From Marinobacter algicola DG893 (lineage in GTDB: Bacteria > Pseudomonadota > Gammaproteobacteria > Pseudomonadales > Oleiphilaceae), in NCBI RefSeq assembly GCF_000170835.1, contig NZ_ABCP01000035.1:1-35552 (forward strand): a stretch of 35,552 nt of DNA, given 5' to 3'. The position numbers and the translations under genes are program-made. The first letter of the stretch is position 1, and every line of letters starts with the position of its first letter. Below the pieces are notes generated by a model. It had not been told where the DNA came from. It worked only from the letters and a program-made list of their open reading frames with translations, and did no database searches. This document shows, piece by piece, positions 7,054 to 14,737 of the stretch.

Positions 7054-8450
7054 TAATAATCCCCGCCGTAATCGCCGTGGGCCAGATCCTCGAACTTGGT
7101 GTACTTGCCGATGAAGGCCAGTCGCACAGTGCCAATGGGGCCGTTACGTTGCTTGCCGATGATGATTTCGGCAATGCCCTTGTCGGAGGTGTCCTCGTTG
7201 TAGACCTCATCCCGATAGACAAACATGATGACGTCCGCGTCCTGCTCGATGGCGCCGGATTCCCGCAGGTCCGAGTTGACCGGGCGTTTGTTCGGCCGTT
7301 GCTCCAGGCTCCGGTTCAGCTGAGAAAGCGCCACGACCGGGCAACTGAGTTCCTTGGCGATCCCTTTCAGGGAACGGGAGATCTCGGAAATCTCGGCGGT
7401 CCGGCCCTCGGTGTTGCCGGGCACCCGCATCAACTGGAGGTAATCCACCATGATCAGGCCAAGCTTGCCTTCGTTCTCCCGGGCAATACGACGAGCCCGG
7501 GAACGCATTTCGGTTGGGCTCAGGCCAGGTGTGTCGTCGATATAGAGCGGCTTGTCTTTCAGCAGACTCACCGCGGATGTCAGTCTGGGCCAATCGTCTT
7601 CTTCCAGCTTACCGCTACGAATCCGGCTCTGATCAATACGCCCCAGGGACGACAGCATACGCATGACCAGCGCATCCGCCGGCATCTCCATACTGAACAC
7701 CAGAATCGGCGCGCCGGTGCTTATCAGTGCGTTCTCGACGATGTTCATGGCAAAGGTGGTCTTACCCATGGACGGTCGCCCCGCCACGATCAACAGATCC
7801 GCGGGCTGCATCCCCGACGTCCACTCGTCCAGGTCCTTGAACCCCGTTGTCAGCCCCGTTGTGGTCTCGCCAGACTCGAACAGCTCCTCAATACGACTGA
7901 GGGCCTTGGTGAGAATCGGATTGATGGCCTGCGGGCCGGAGCCCTCCTTGACCCGTGACTCGGCGATCTGGAAGACATTACGCTCGGCTTCGTCCAGGAT
8001 CTCGTTGCTGTTCCGGCCCTGGGGATTAAACGCCGAATCGGATATCTGGCCGGACACCTGCACCAGTTGTCGCAGGATAGAGCGCTCCCGCACAATCTCG
8101 GCATAGGCGCGAATATTGGCCGCACCGGGGGTCTTCTCAGCCAGCTCCGCCAGATAGGAAAGCCCACCCGCGTCTTCGATATCACCGGCACGCTCCAGGA
8201 ATTCGGTCAGCGTGACAACGTCGAGCGGTTCGCTTTCGCCCGCCAGTCGCTCGGCAGCACCAAAAATGAGGCGGTGATCCTGGCGGTAAAAGTCGCCAGC
8301 GGAAATGATCTCCGAGATTTCATCAAATCGGCGGTTGTCCAGCATCAAGCCACCAAGCACCGCCTGTTCGGCCTCCACGGAATGAGGTGGGACCTTGATT
8401 CGGCTGGTCTCAGGATCGCTGTTTACCGGTTTGAAATTCGGGTTGGCCAT
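7053..8450 (-). CDS. dnaB: Replicative DNA helicase DnaB
   Basis: Hexameric 5'-3' helicase that unwinds DNA at the replication fork and recruits primase. It is 465 residues, the usual length. The N-terminal domain (about 20-125) begins PPHSVEAEQAVLGGLM. The RecA-like domain has Walker A GRPSMGKT (224-231), Walker B ending in Asp336 (LIMVDYLQL), the sensor motif ALSQLNR with Gln378, and the DLRESGAIEQDAD segment (394-406). No intein or insertion interrupts it. It lies downstream of the rplI terminator, so its promoter should be within 8451-8550, but I could not pick a clear one. It overlaps alr by one base. Confidence 0.97.
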   Translation of the reverse strand: MANPNFKPVNSDPETSRIKVPPHSVEAEQAVLGGLMLDNRRFDEISEIISAGDFYRQDHRLIFGAAERLAGESEPLDVVTLTEFLERAGDIEDAGGLSYLAELAEKTPGAANIRAYAEIVRERSILRQLVQVSGQISDSAFNPQGRNSNEILDEAERNVFQIAESRVKEGSGPQAINPILTKALSRIEELFESGETTTGLTTGFKDLDEWTSGMQPADLLIVAGRPSMGKTTFAMNIVENALISTGAPILVFSMEMPADALVMRMLSSLGRIDQSRIRSGKLEEDDWPRLTSAVSLLKDKPLYIDDTPGLSPTEMRSRARRIARENEGKLGLIMVDYLQLMRVPGNTEGRTAEISEISRSLKGIAKELSCPVVALSQLNRSLEQRPNKRPVNSDLRESGAIEQDADVIMFVYRDEVYNEDTSDKGIAEIIIGKQRNGPIGTVRLAFIGKYTKFEDLAHGDYGGDY

Positions 8451-8550
8451 GGAAACGTCTTCGTCTGGGCATCACATCCGTGACAGTTTACGGGGATTGT
8501 CGATGCGATGGGAGAGCTACGGAAAACACAAATCATACACCAGAAAGCAA

Positions 8551-8586
8551 CAGGCCCGGAATCCACCTGAGTGGATTCCGGGCCTG
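8551..8586 (-). terminator. Strong terminator of the rpsF-rplI operon
   Basis: CAGGCCCGGAATCCAC (8551-8566) and GTGGATTCCGGGCCTG (8571-8586) form a perfect 16-bp stem with a CTGA loop. Read on the minus strand, the hairpin is followed by TTGCTTTCTG, a modest U-rich tract. It lies 48 bases past the rplI stop and separates the ribosomal operon from dnaB. Confidence 0.85.
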
Positions 8587-8633
8587 TATGGCTGCACCGG
8601 GTAATAACCCGATGTTCAGACTAAACCGTCAAT

Positions 8634-9080
8634 TTACTCGGCCACAACAGCCAGGTTAATTTGAACGGTTACGTCAGAGTGCAGCTGAAGCTCGATTTCG
8701 TACTCGCCAACCACGCGGAGCGGGCCTTCGGGCAGACGAACTTCACTTTTCTCAACTTCGGTACCGGTGGCGGTAATCGCATCTGCGATGTCACGCACGC
8801 CGATGGAGCCGAACAGCTTGCCTTCTTCACCAGCCTTGGAAGTGATGGTGACCGAAGCACCTTCCAGAGCCTCACCACGGGCCTGGGCGGCAGCCAGCTT
8901 CTCAGCAGCTGCTTTTTCCAGTTCCGCGCGACGCTCTTCGAAAGCCTTCAGGTTGTCGGCGGTTGCCGCAACGGCCTTGCCATAAGGCAGCAGAAAATTA
9001 CGACCGTAACCGGCCTTTACCTTGACCTTGTCACCGAGTGAACCAAGGTTTGCTACTTTTTCGAGCAGAATAACTTCCAT
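8634..9080 (-). CDS. rplI: 50S ribosomal protein L9
   Basis: L9 is an elongated protein at the base of the L1 stalk that helps keep the reading frame. The 148-residue sequence has the classic N-terminal RNA-binding part [19 protein letters not shown]...[13 protein letters not shown], a long connecting helix (about 44-74, rich in Glu/Ala/Lys), and the C-terminal domain. Length equals that of other gammaproteobacterial L9 proteins. GAGG lies eight bases ahead of the ATG. It is the last gene of the rpsF-rpsR-DUF2232-rplI operon, 20 bases after the membrane protein gene. Confidence 0.97.
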   Translation of the reverse strand: MEVILLEKVANLGSLGDKVKVKAGYGRNFLLPYGKAVAATADNLKAFEERRAELEKAAAEKLAAAQARGEALEGASVTITSKAGEEGKLFGSIGVRDIADAITATGTEVEKSEVRLPEGPLRVVGEYEIELQLHSDVTVQINLAVVAE

Positions 9081-9100
9081 CTCGTTAACCTCTTCGTGCT

Positions 9101-9967
9101 TTATTCAGCCGGGCCAGAGGGCTTCATTCGCCTCCGGATATCCAGCCAGCTATCCACAAAAGCCAGAACTACCAACAGAATCATCAGGCTTGGACCAAGC
9201 AGCACCAGTGCCAGGTAGAACAGCACCAACCACTGACCGCTCAGATTTTTACGACCGATAACGCCATGAACCAGGGCCAGACCCGCCACAAACAGCGGCA
9301 AACCTCCAACCCAGCCCAGCAGCATGGAATTCAGCCCGAGAACGGGCCCCGCCACCATGGTAATCACACAGATAACCGCGATTGCCGGTGACAGCCGGAG
9401 TGAGTGAAACTCGGTCCGGAATCCGCCGGGGTTATACAACCCGGCCTGCCAGGATCTCGCCAGCATGGTCATGCACACCCCGAGTACCAGGTAGGTGCCC
9501 GCCATACTTGCGTTCATGGTTTGCCGAATGACTGTTTCCAGCTCATTGCCAAGACTGCTGGCGATTTCGGCGTTGTACTCTTCGTAAAACCTGACCCCGG
9601 CCTGCACCAGATCGTTCAACAGATCCGGGTAAACCAAGGGCAACATCAAGCCTGTCACAATCCCCAGGAAACTGCCTGCGAGCAGCGCTTTCTCCCAGGA
9701 CAGGGTTATTCTCAGGATGGACGCCATTAACATTGCCTGAAGCAACACCACCAGTGCTGTCGGGTCCTGCCCGAACCAGCTCCAGCCGAGTGCCGGAAGC
9801 AATGCCCAGAGGCCGATACTAAGCCCCTGGCTGATACCCAGTCTGAGAATGACCAGGCCAATAACCGCCGCACCTATCCAGAACAACAGGGGTATTGCAG
9901 TGGTAACTGCTGCCACCCCGCCTGCCTGCAGAGGACCGCGCATTACAAACTGTGCCAGTGCACGCAT
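9101..9967 (-). CDS. DUF2232 (YybS-like) integral membrane protein
   Basis: This 288-residue protein has roughly eight hydrophobic segments, with one soluble stretch near 125-155 ([15 protein letters not shown]) between segments four and five. The arrangement fits the DUF2232/YybS family, which in many gammaproteobacteria sits between rpsR and rplI. The biochemical function is unknown; weak resemblance of the family to ECF transporter S-components has been suggested but cannot be tested here. It is 20 bases before rplI and 27 after rpsR on the same strand, so it should be co-transcribed with ribosomal proteins. The start ATG has AGGA upstream, at a slightly long spacing. Confidence 0.75.
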   Translation of the reverse strand: MRALAQFVMRGPLQAGGVAAVTTAIPLLFWIGAAVIGLVILRLGISQGLSIGLWALLPALGWSWFGQDPTALVVLLQAMLMASILRITLSWEKALLAGSFLGIVTGLMLPLVYPDLLNDLVQAGVRFYEEYNAEIASSLGNELETVIRQTMNASMAGTYLVLGVCMTMLARSWQAGLYNPGGFRTEFHSLRLSPAIAVICVITMVAGPVLGLNSMLLGWVGGLPLFVAGLALVHGVIGRKNLSGQWLVLFYLALVLLGPSLMILLVVLAFVDSWLDIRRRMKPSGPAE

Positions 9968-9994
9968 GGTCCCGGGTCCTGTCTATTCTGTTAC

Positions 9995-10225
9995 TTAGTT
10001 ATCGTGGCTGTCCGAATACGGCAGCAGTGCCAGGTAGCGGGCACGCTTGATAGCGGTAGCCAGCTGACGCTGATAGCGTGCCTTGGTGCCGGTAATACGG
10101 CTGGGCACGATTTTGCCGGTTTCAGTGATGTAACCTTTCAGGGTGTCCAGATCCTTGTAATCGATCTCTTTAACACCTTCTGCCGTGAAGCGGCAGAATT
10201 TACGACGTCTGAAAAAACGAGCCAT
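9995..10225 (-). CDS. rpsR: 30S ribosomal protein S18
   Basis: S18 binds the 30S platform as a heterodimer with S6. The 76-residue protein shows the family core: [13 protein letters not shown], the [17 protein letters not shown] segment and [35 protein letters not shown] is seven bases ahead of the ATG. It is 29 bases after rpsF in the same operon; the S6:S18 pair is expected to feed back on the leader hairpin upstream of rpsF. Confidence 0.97.
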   Translation of the reverse strand: MARFFRRRKFCRFTAEGVKEIDYKDLDTLKGYITETGKIVPSRITGTKARYQRQLATAIKRARYLALLPYSDSHDN

Positions 10226-10254
10226 AACTTAACTCCTCAACTCCGGTGATGGTT

Positions 10255-10671
10255 TTACTCTTCTTCGTCCTGGGTTTCAGCCTGCTGACGTGGCTCGTCA
10301 GATTCGGCTGAACGACGCGGACGATCATCGCCGCCACGACGGTCTTCACGGGACTCGGAAGCTTTCATCGGGGACAGATCGACGTCAGCACCATCGCGGC
10401 GCAGGATCATGTCGCGGATGATGGCATCGTTGAAACGGAAGTTGTGAGTCAGCTCGTCCATCGCTGCCTGTGAACATTCAATGTTCATCAGAACGTAGTG
10501 AGCCTTGTGGATTTTATTGATCGGGTAAGCCAGGTGACGACGGCCCCAATCTTCCAGGCGATGCACCTTACCGCCATCTTCGGTGATGACGCCGGTATAG
10601 CGCTCGATCATCGCGGGCACCTGCTCGCTCTGATCCGGGTGTACCATAAATACGATTTCGTAGTGACGCAT
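10255..10671 (-). CDS. rpsF: 30S ribosomal protein S6
   Basis: First gene of the operon; the 138-residue S6 opens [19 protein letters not shown] and carries the [11 protein letters not shown] and HYVLMNIE core strands, with the S6 fold ending near residue 100. The remaining ~35 residues are a disordered charged tail that ends Asp-Glu-Glu-Glu. In E. coli, the C-terminal Glu residues of S6 are extended by the glutamate ligase RimK, and this acidic end could be a substrate. GGGAG precedes the ATG. It lies downstream of a 232-base leader region that holds a conserved-looking hairpin. Confidence 0.97.
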   Translation of the reverse strand: MRHYEIVFMVHPDQSEQVPAMIERYTGVITEDGGKVHRLEDWGRRHLAYPINKIHKAHYVLMNIECSQAAMDELTHNFRFNDAIIRDMILRRDGADVDLSPMKASESREDRRGGDDRPRRSAESDEPRQQAETQDEEE

Positions 10672-10734
10672 GAGTTCTCCCTACGGTTTAAACAGCCTCC
10701 AGCACAGGCACCGGTTTCAACAAACAGGGCAAAT

Positions 10735-10780
10735 GCAAGAAGCAAGGAGGTGGCAGGCAAAGCTGCCGGCTTCTTTTTGC
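10735..10780 (-). promoter_or_regulatory. Probable S6:S18 mRNA leader (autoregulatory hairpin)
   Basis: Read on the minus strand, GCAA-AAA-GAAG-CC-GGCAG-CUUUGC-CUGCC-ACCUCCUUG-CUUC-UUGC folds as an outer stem (GCAA and GAAG pairing with CUUC and UUGC, with an AAA bulge), an internal loop whose 5' strand holds the CCG triplet, and an apical GGCAG/CUGCC stem. The known S6:S18-responsive leader of rpsF operons has exactly this plan, with CCG flanked by two helices, mimicking the 16S rRNA site. It is 64-109 bases before the rpsF start. The fold was made by hand; an alternative outer stem AAGCAA/UUGCUU exists. Confidence 0.6.
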
Positions 10781-10903
10781 TTTTATCAACAAGACATTAC
10801 GCATAAAGCCTGTTCAAAAAGCCGATACTGATCACCAGGATTTCAGGCAATACAATACCGCCCCCTGAAAAGGGAGTCACGTATTCTAGGCGTGTGGCTG
10901 ATA

Positions 10904-11641
10904 CTATGCAAGCCGTTGACGCAAGGCTTCGTAAAGGCAGACGCCGGTAGCCACCGACACATTGAGACTGTCCACGTGGCCAAGCATGGGGATATTAATC
11001 AACAGGTCGCAGTGTTCCCTGGTCAGGCGACGCATACCCTTGCCCTCGGCACCCATCACCAGGGCAACCGGGCCGGTAAAATCCGCCTGATGCAGGGTAC
11101 TGTCCGCTTCGCCGGCGGTGCCAATGAGCCAGACACCGTCGTCCCTGATCGTACGCATGAACCGCGCAAGATTAGTGACGCGTACCAGGGGCACGGTTTC
11201 AGCCGCACCACAAGCCACCTTCCTGACGGTTGGCGACAAAGACGCGGATTTATCCTTGGGCACGACCACAGCCTGGACGCCCACGGCATCAGCGGTTCGC
11301 AGGCAAGCGCCCAGGTTGTGGGGATCGGTCACACCATCGAGGATCAACAGAAACGGTGGCTTTTCGGATCCGGAAAGCATGGCCAGGAGATCATCTTCAC
11401 TCCATTCACGGCTTTCGGAAACCGCCGCCACAACGCCCTGATGCACGCCGGCTACGCGCTGATCCAGTTCCTTGCGATGAACCACCTGCCAACGGACCCC
11501 AAGCTCACTCAGAGTATCAGTTACCGTCTTGACACGTCGGTCTTCGCGGCCAGTCTGTATCCACACCTGCTGCAAACGTTCAGGCTCGCGTTTGAGGACG
11601 GCCTCAACCGCATGCCAGCCAAAAATGTACTCTTCAGACAC
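10904..11641 (-). CDS. rlmB: 23S rRNA (guanosine-2'-O-)-methyltransferase RlmB
   Basis: SpoU/TrmH-family methyltransferase that modifies G2251 in the P-loop of 23S rRNA. The 245-residue protein has an N-terminal substrate-binding domain (about 1-80, beginning YIFGWHAVEAVL) and the trefoil-knot SPOUT domain with motif 1 DPHNLGACLRTADA (106-119), motif 2 VMGAEGKGMRRL (195-206) and motif 3 IPMLGHVDSLNVSVATGV (217-234). The start is GTG, three bases after the rnr stop, with AGGA inside the end of rnr, so translation is probably coupled. The rnr-rlmB order is a conserved gammaproteobacterial pair. Confidence 0.95.
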   Translation of the reverse strand: MSEEYIFGWHAVEAVLKREPERLQQVWIQTGREDRRVKTVTDTLSELGVRWQVVHRKELDQRVAGVHQGVVAAVSESREWSEDDLLAMLSGSEKPPFLLILDGVTDPHNLGACLRTADAVGVQAVVVPKDKSASLSPTVRKVACGAAETVPLVRVTNLARFMRTIRDDGVWLIGTAGEADSTLHQADFTGPVALVMGAEGKGMRRLTREHCDLLINIPMLGHVDSLNVSVATGVCLYEALRQRLA

Positions 11642-11644
11642 GGC

Positions 11645-14257
11645 CTATTTTCCTGACTTGCGGGGCTTTCGTTTCTTGTCAGCGCCGGCGGTTTTAGCCG
11701 GCGCCTTCTTGCTCTTGCCCTTACCCAGTGCAAGTTTGGCCGCTTCAGCCACCAGCTTGTCACGGGCCGACATCTCGCCATCATCATCGAACGTTGGCGT
11801 GACCGCGTCGGACGCGGCCGATTTGCCAGAGGGCTTTGAGCCAGTCGCTTTCCTGCGGCGGGGTTTGGCGGCCGCATCACCACCTTTGTCCCGGTCAACT
11901 CTGGGGGTACGGCCGGCGCTGGATTTGCCCCCCTTACCTCGCCCCTTACCTTTGCCCTTGCCCTTATCCCGCGGCTCTCGTTTGGTGACCTCCAGCGCAT
12001 CCCTGTCGGCTTGGCGATGCTGCGGCTCGCTCACCAGCTCCAGGTCGACCTTGCGGTCTTCCATACCCACACGCATCACCTTCACGCGGACCTCATCGCC
12101 CAACCGGAAGCTCATAGCGGTGCGCTCGCCGATCAGCCGATGCTTGGCGGCATCGTGATGGAAGTAGTCACCATTGAGGGTAGACACATGCACCAACCCC
12201 TCAATATAGACGCCGGAAAGCTCCACAAAGAACCCGAAAGGCACAACGGCTGCAATCACGCCGTCGTACTCCTCGCCAACATGATCCTTGAGGTATTCGC
12301 ATTTGAGCCAGGCCATGACGTCCCGCGTTGCGTCGTCCGCGCGGCGCTCCGTCATTGAGCAGTGCTCGCCCAATTGATGCATTCTGGGCAGGTCATAAGG
12401 GTAATCTGCCAGTTCCGGGTCACGCTTAGGCGGCACAGACACGTCTTTGCTGCCGTCCTCGCCGTGAATCACGGACTTGATACCGCGATGCACGATCAGG
12501 TCCGGATAACGGCGGATCGGCGAGGTAAAGTGGGCATAACTGGCAAACCCCAGGCCGAAATGGCCGCCCTCATCCGGGCTATAGACGGCCTGACTGAGAG
12601 AGCGCAGCATCACCGTCTGGATGACATTCGCATCGGAACGATCTGCAATACTGGACAACAACGCCTGATAATCAGCGGAGGTTGGCTTGTCACCGCCCCC
12701 CAGCTGCAACCCCAACTCGCCCAGGAAGAGCCGCACCGCATTGAGACGCTCCTCGGATGGGCCGTCGTGCACCCGGTAAAGTGATGGCACCTTGTGCTTC
12801 TTGAGGAATCGCGCCGTTGCCACGTTAGCGGCGAGCATGCATTCCTCTACGATCTTGTGGGCGTCGTTACGCTTGACCGGAACGATTTCCTCGATTTTGC
12901 GATTGGCGTCAAATATGACCCGTGTTTCCGTGGTCTCAAAATCGATGGCACCGCGCTCCGTCCGGGCTTTTCGCAGCAATTTGTACAGGTTGTAGAGATT
13001 GTGCAGGTGCGGCAGCACATGAGCGTATTGCTCAGATAACCGGTAACCCGGCTCGGAATCCGGCCGCTCCAGCATGTCACTGACCTTGTTGTAGGTCAGT
13101 CGCGCGTGGCTGTGCATCACCGCCTGATAGAAGGTATAGCCGCTGACGCTGCCGTTGGCGCTGATGGTCATATCCGCCACCATGCACAGCCGATCCACAC
13201 CCGGGTTCAGGGAGCACAAACCGTTGGACAGTTTTTCCGGCAGCATCGGCACCACGTGATCCGGAAAATACACGGAGTTGCCACGGTTAATCGCCTCTTC
13301 GTCCAGCGGTGAGCCAGGACGCACGTAATGGGATACATCGGCAATCGCTACCAGCAAGCGGTAGCCACCGCGCGGGCGCGGCTCACAATAGATCGCGTCG
13401 TCAAAATCCCGGGCAGTTTCATCGTCGATAGTCACCAGACGCAGGTTGCGGATATCCACCCGATTCTGCTTGTCGTTTTCGGTAACTTCATCGGCAATGC
13501 CGGCAATCTGCTCGCCCACGGCCGGCGGCCAACTGTGAGGGATATCGTAGGACCGGATGGCCACATCGATTTCCATACCCGGCGCCATGTGCTCGCCAAG
13601 TACTTCCACCACCTTGCCTGTTGGCTGGGTACGCACCGTAGGCTGGCGCAGGATGTCGACCACGACGTATTGGCCGTGCCGCGCTTCATTAATATGCTCT
13701 GCGGGGATCAATACTTCGTGGTTGATCCGGGCATTTTCCGGAACCACAAAGGAGATGCCGCTTTCCTGGAATAGCCGGCCAACGGTTTGATGGGTGCGAT
13801 ACTCCAGTACTTCTACAATCACACCTTCGCGCCGACCACGATCGTCCACCCGGTCCACACGGGCGGCAACCCGGTCACCGTGAAAGACCTGGCGCATCTG
13901 GCGAGCCGTCAGAAACAGATCCGATCCGCCGTCATCCGGGATCAGAAAACCAAATCCATCCTTATGGCCAGTGACACGGCCAGTGACCAGATCCGCTTCT
14001 TCAATAGGCAGGTAGGCTCCCCGACGATTGCAGATCAATTGTCCGTCCCGGCACATGGCGATCAACCGACGGCGCAGAGCTTCTATGCCCTCTTCGGACT
14101 GCTGCCCCAGTTCACCACACAGTGTCTCATGAGTGGCCGGCGCCCCCCGTTCTTTCAGATGGTCGAGAATGAACTCCCGGCTCTGAATCGGGTTGTCGTA
14201 TTTGCTGGCCTCACGCTGCGCATGTGGGTCTTTGTCCGTCTTCTTTCTGGAAACCAT
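11645..14257 (-). CDS. rnr: Ribonuclease R
   Basis: Processive 3'-5' exoribonuclease that degrades structured RNA and takes part in rRNA quality control. The 870-residue protein has an N-terminal winged helix (about 20-85), two cold-shock domains, the RNB catalytic domain with Asp278, Asp284, Asp286 and Asp287 in IDDETARDFDD (E. coli 272/278/280/281), and an S1 domain (about 650-740). It ends in a 127-residue Lys/Arg-rich tail with a KGKGKGKGRGKGGK run, longer than the E. coli tail. A TTG further out at 14293 is open in frame, but the ATG at 14257 has AAGGA five bases ahead. It heads the rnr-rlmB operon. Confidence 0.96.
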   Translation of the reverse strand: MVSRKKTDKDPHAQREASKYDNPIQSREFILDHLKERGAPATHETLCGELGQQSEEGIEALRRRLIAMCRDGQLICNRRGAYLPIEEADLVTGRVTGHKDGFGFLIPDDGGSDLFLTARQMRQVFHGDRVAARVDRVDDRGRREGVIVEVLEYRTHQTVGRLFQESGISFVVPENARINHEVLIPAEHINEARHGQYVVVDILRQPTVRTQPTGKVVEVLGEHMAPGMEIDVAIRSYDIPHSWPPAVGEQIAGIADEVTENDKQNRVDIRNLRLVTIDDETARDFDDAIYCEPRPRGGYRLLVAIADVSHYVRPGSPLDEEAINRGNSVYFPDHVVPMLPEKLSNGLCSLNPGVDRLCMVADMTISANGSVSGYTFYQAVMHSHARLTYNKVSDMLERPDSEPGYRLSEQYAHVLPHLHNLYNLYKLLRKARTERGAIDFETTETRVIFDANRKIEEIVPVKRNDAHKIVEECMLAANVATARFLKKHKVPSLYRVHDGPSEERLNAVRLFLGELGLQLGGGDKPTSADYQALLSSIADRSDANVIQTVMLRSLSQAVYSPDEGGHFGLGFASYAHFTSPIRRYPDLIVHRGIKSVIHGEDGSKDVSVPPKRDPELADYPYDLPRMHQLGEHCSMTERRADDATRDVMAWLKCEYLKDHVGEEYDGVIAAVVPFGFFVELSGVYIEGLVHVSTLNGDYFHHDAAKHRLIGERTAMSFRLGDEVRVKVMRVGMEDRKVDLELVSEPQHRQADRDALEVTKREPRDKGKGKGKGRGKGGKSSAGRTPRVDRDKGGDAAAKPRRRKATGSKPSGKSAASDAVTPTFDDDGEMSARDKLVAEAAKLALGKGKSKKAPAKTAGADKKRKPRKSGK

Positions 14258-14398
14258 TCGTATCCTTAGTCTGACTTCCCTGCTGGAAATCAATCGTTAT
14301 ATTGCGTTTGCAAAGGAGTATAACGCTGCCAGCACCTGCCTGCCTAACCGACCGCCTAAAATAGGCATAAAAGCCGGCCCTGGCGGGACAAAAAATAT

Positions 14399-14427
14399 TT
14401 GACAGGCTTTTTCCGAATGATTAAAGT
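14399..14427 (+). promoter_or_regulatory. Sigma70 promoter for tRNA-Leu
   Basis: TTGACA (14399-14404), a 17-base spacer, then TAAAGT (14422-14427). An A/T-rich run AAAAATATTT directly upstream could act as an UP element, and the bases after the -10 (ACGCGCC) form a GC-rich discriminator, as in stringently controlled stable-RNA promoters. The expected start near 14434 gives a leader of about 97 bases before the tRNA. Confidence 0.7.
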
Positions 14428-14530
14428 ACGCGCCATCGGTTGACGGCAATACCCGCAGCTGCGGCAGAAAACCCGGAAATTCAACGAAGTAAAACGTTTG
14501 AATGCCCACCGGGAAGACTGCAAATCACCT

Positions 14531-14617
14531 GCCGAGGTGGTGAAATTGGTAGACACGCTAGCTTCAGGTGCTAGTGGGGGCAACCCCGTGGAGGTTCAAG
14601 TCCTCTCCTCGGCACCA
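14531..14617 (+). tRNA. tRNA-Leu, anticodon CAG
   Basis: Class II tRNA of 87 bases with the CCA end encoded. The acceptor arms GCCGAGG (14531-14537) and CCTCGGC (14607-14613) pair fully. The anticodon stem CTAGC/GCTAG encloses TTCAGGT, giving anticodon CAG at 14565-14567, which reads CUG, the main leucine codon in a genome of this base composition. The long variable arm (GTGGGGGCAACCCCGTG region) and the GGTTCAAGTCC T-loop are typical for leucine. A short stem CACTTCCT/AGGAAGTG (14616-14636) follows and overlaps the CCA; it has no T-run and may be a processing or weak stop signal. Confidence 0.97.
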
Positions 14618-14737
14618 CTTCCTTCCTCAGGAAGTGTTACGAATCCAACGCCTTTATAAGCACATGTCACAACAAACCTGCGCTTGCAAACGCATGGCTA
14701 TCCACACGTTCGCGAAGAGCCACCCCGCGCCCTTGCC

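Noticed and set aside
7014..7958. 314-codon plus-strand frame antisense to dnaB
   Set aside because: It mirrors a fully conserved dnaB with intact motifs; the composition is antisense-like and no ribosome site is present.
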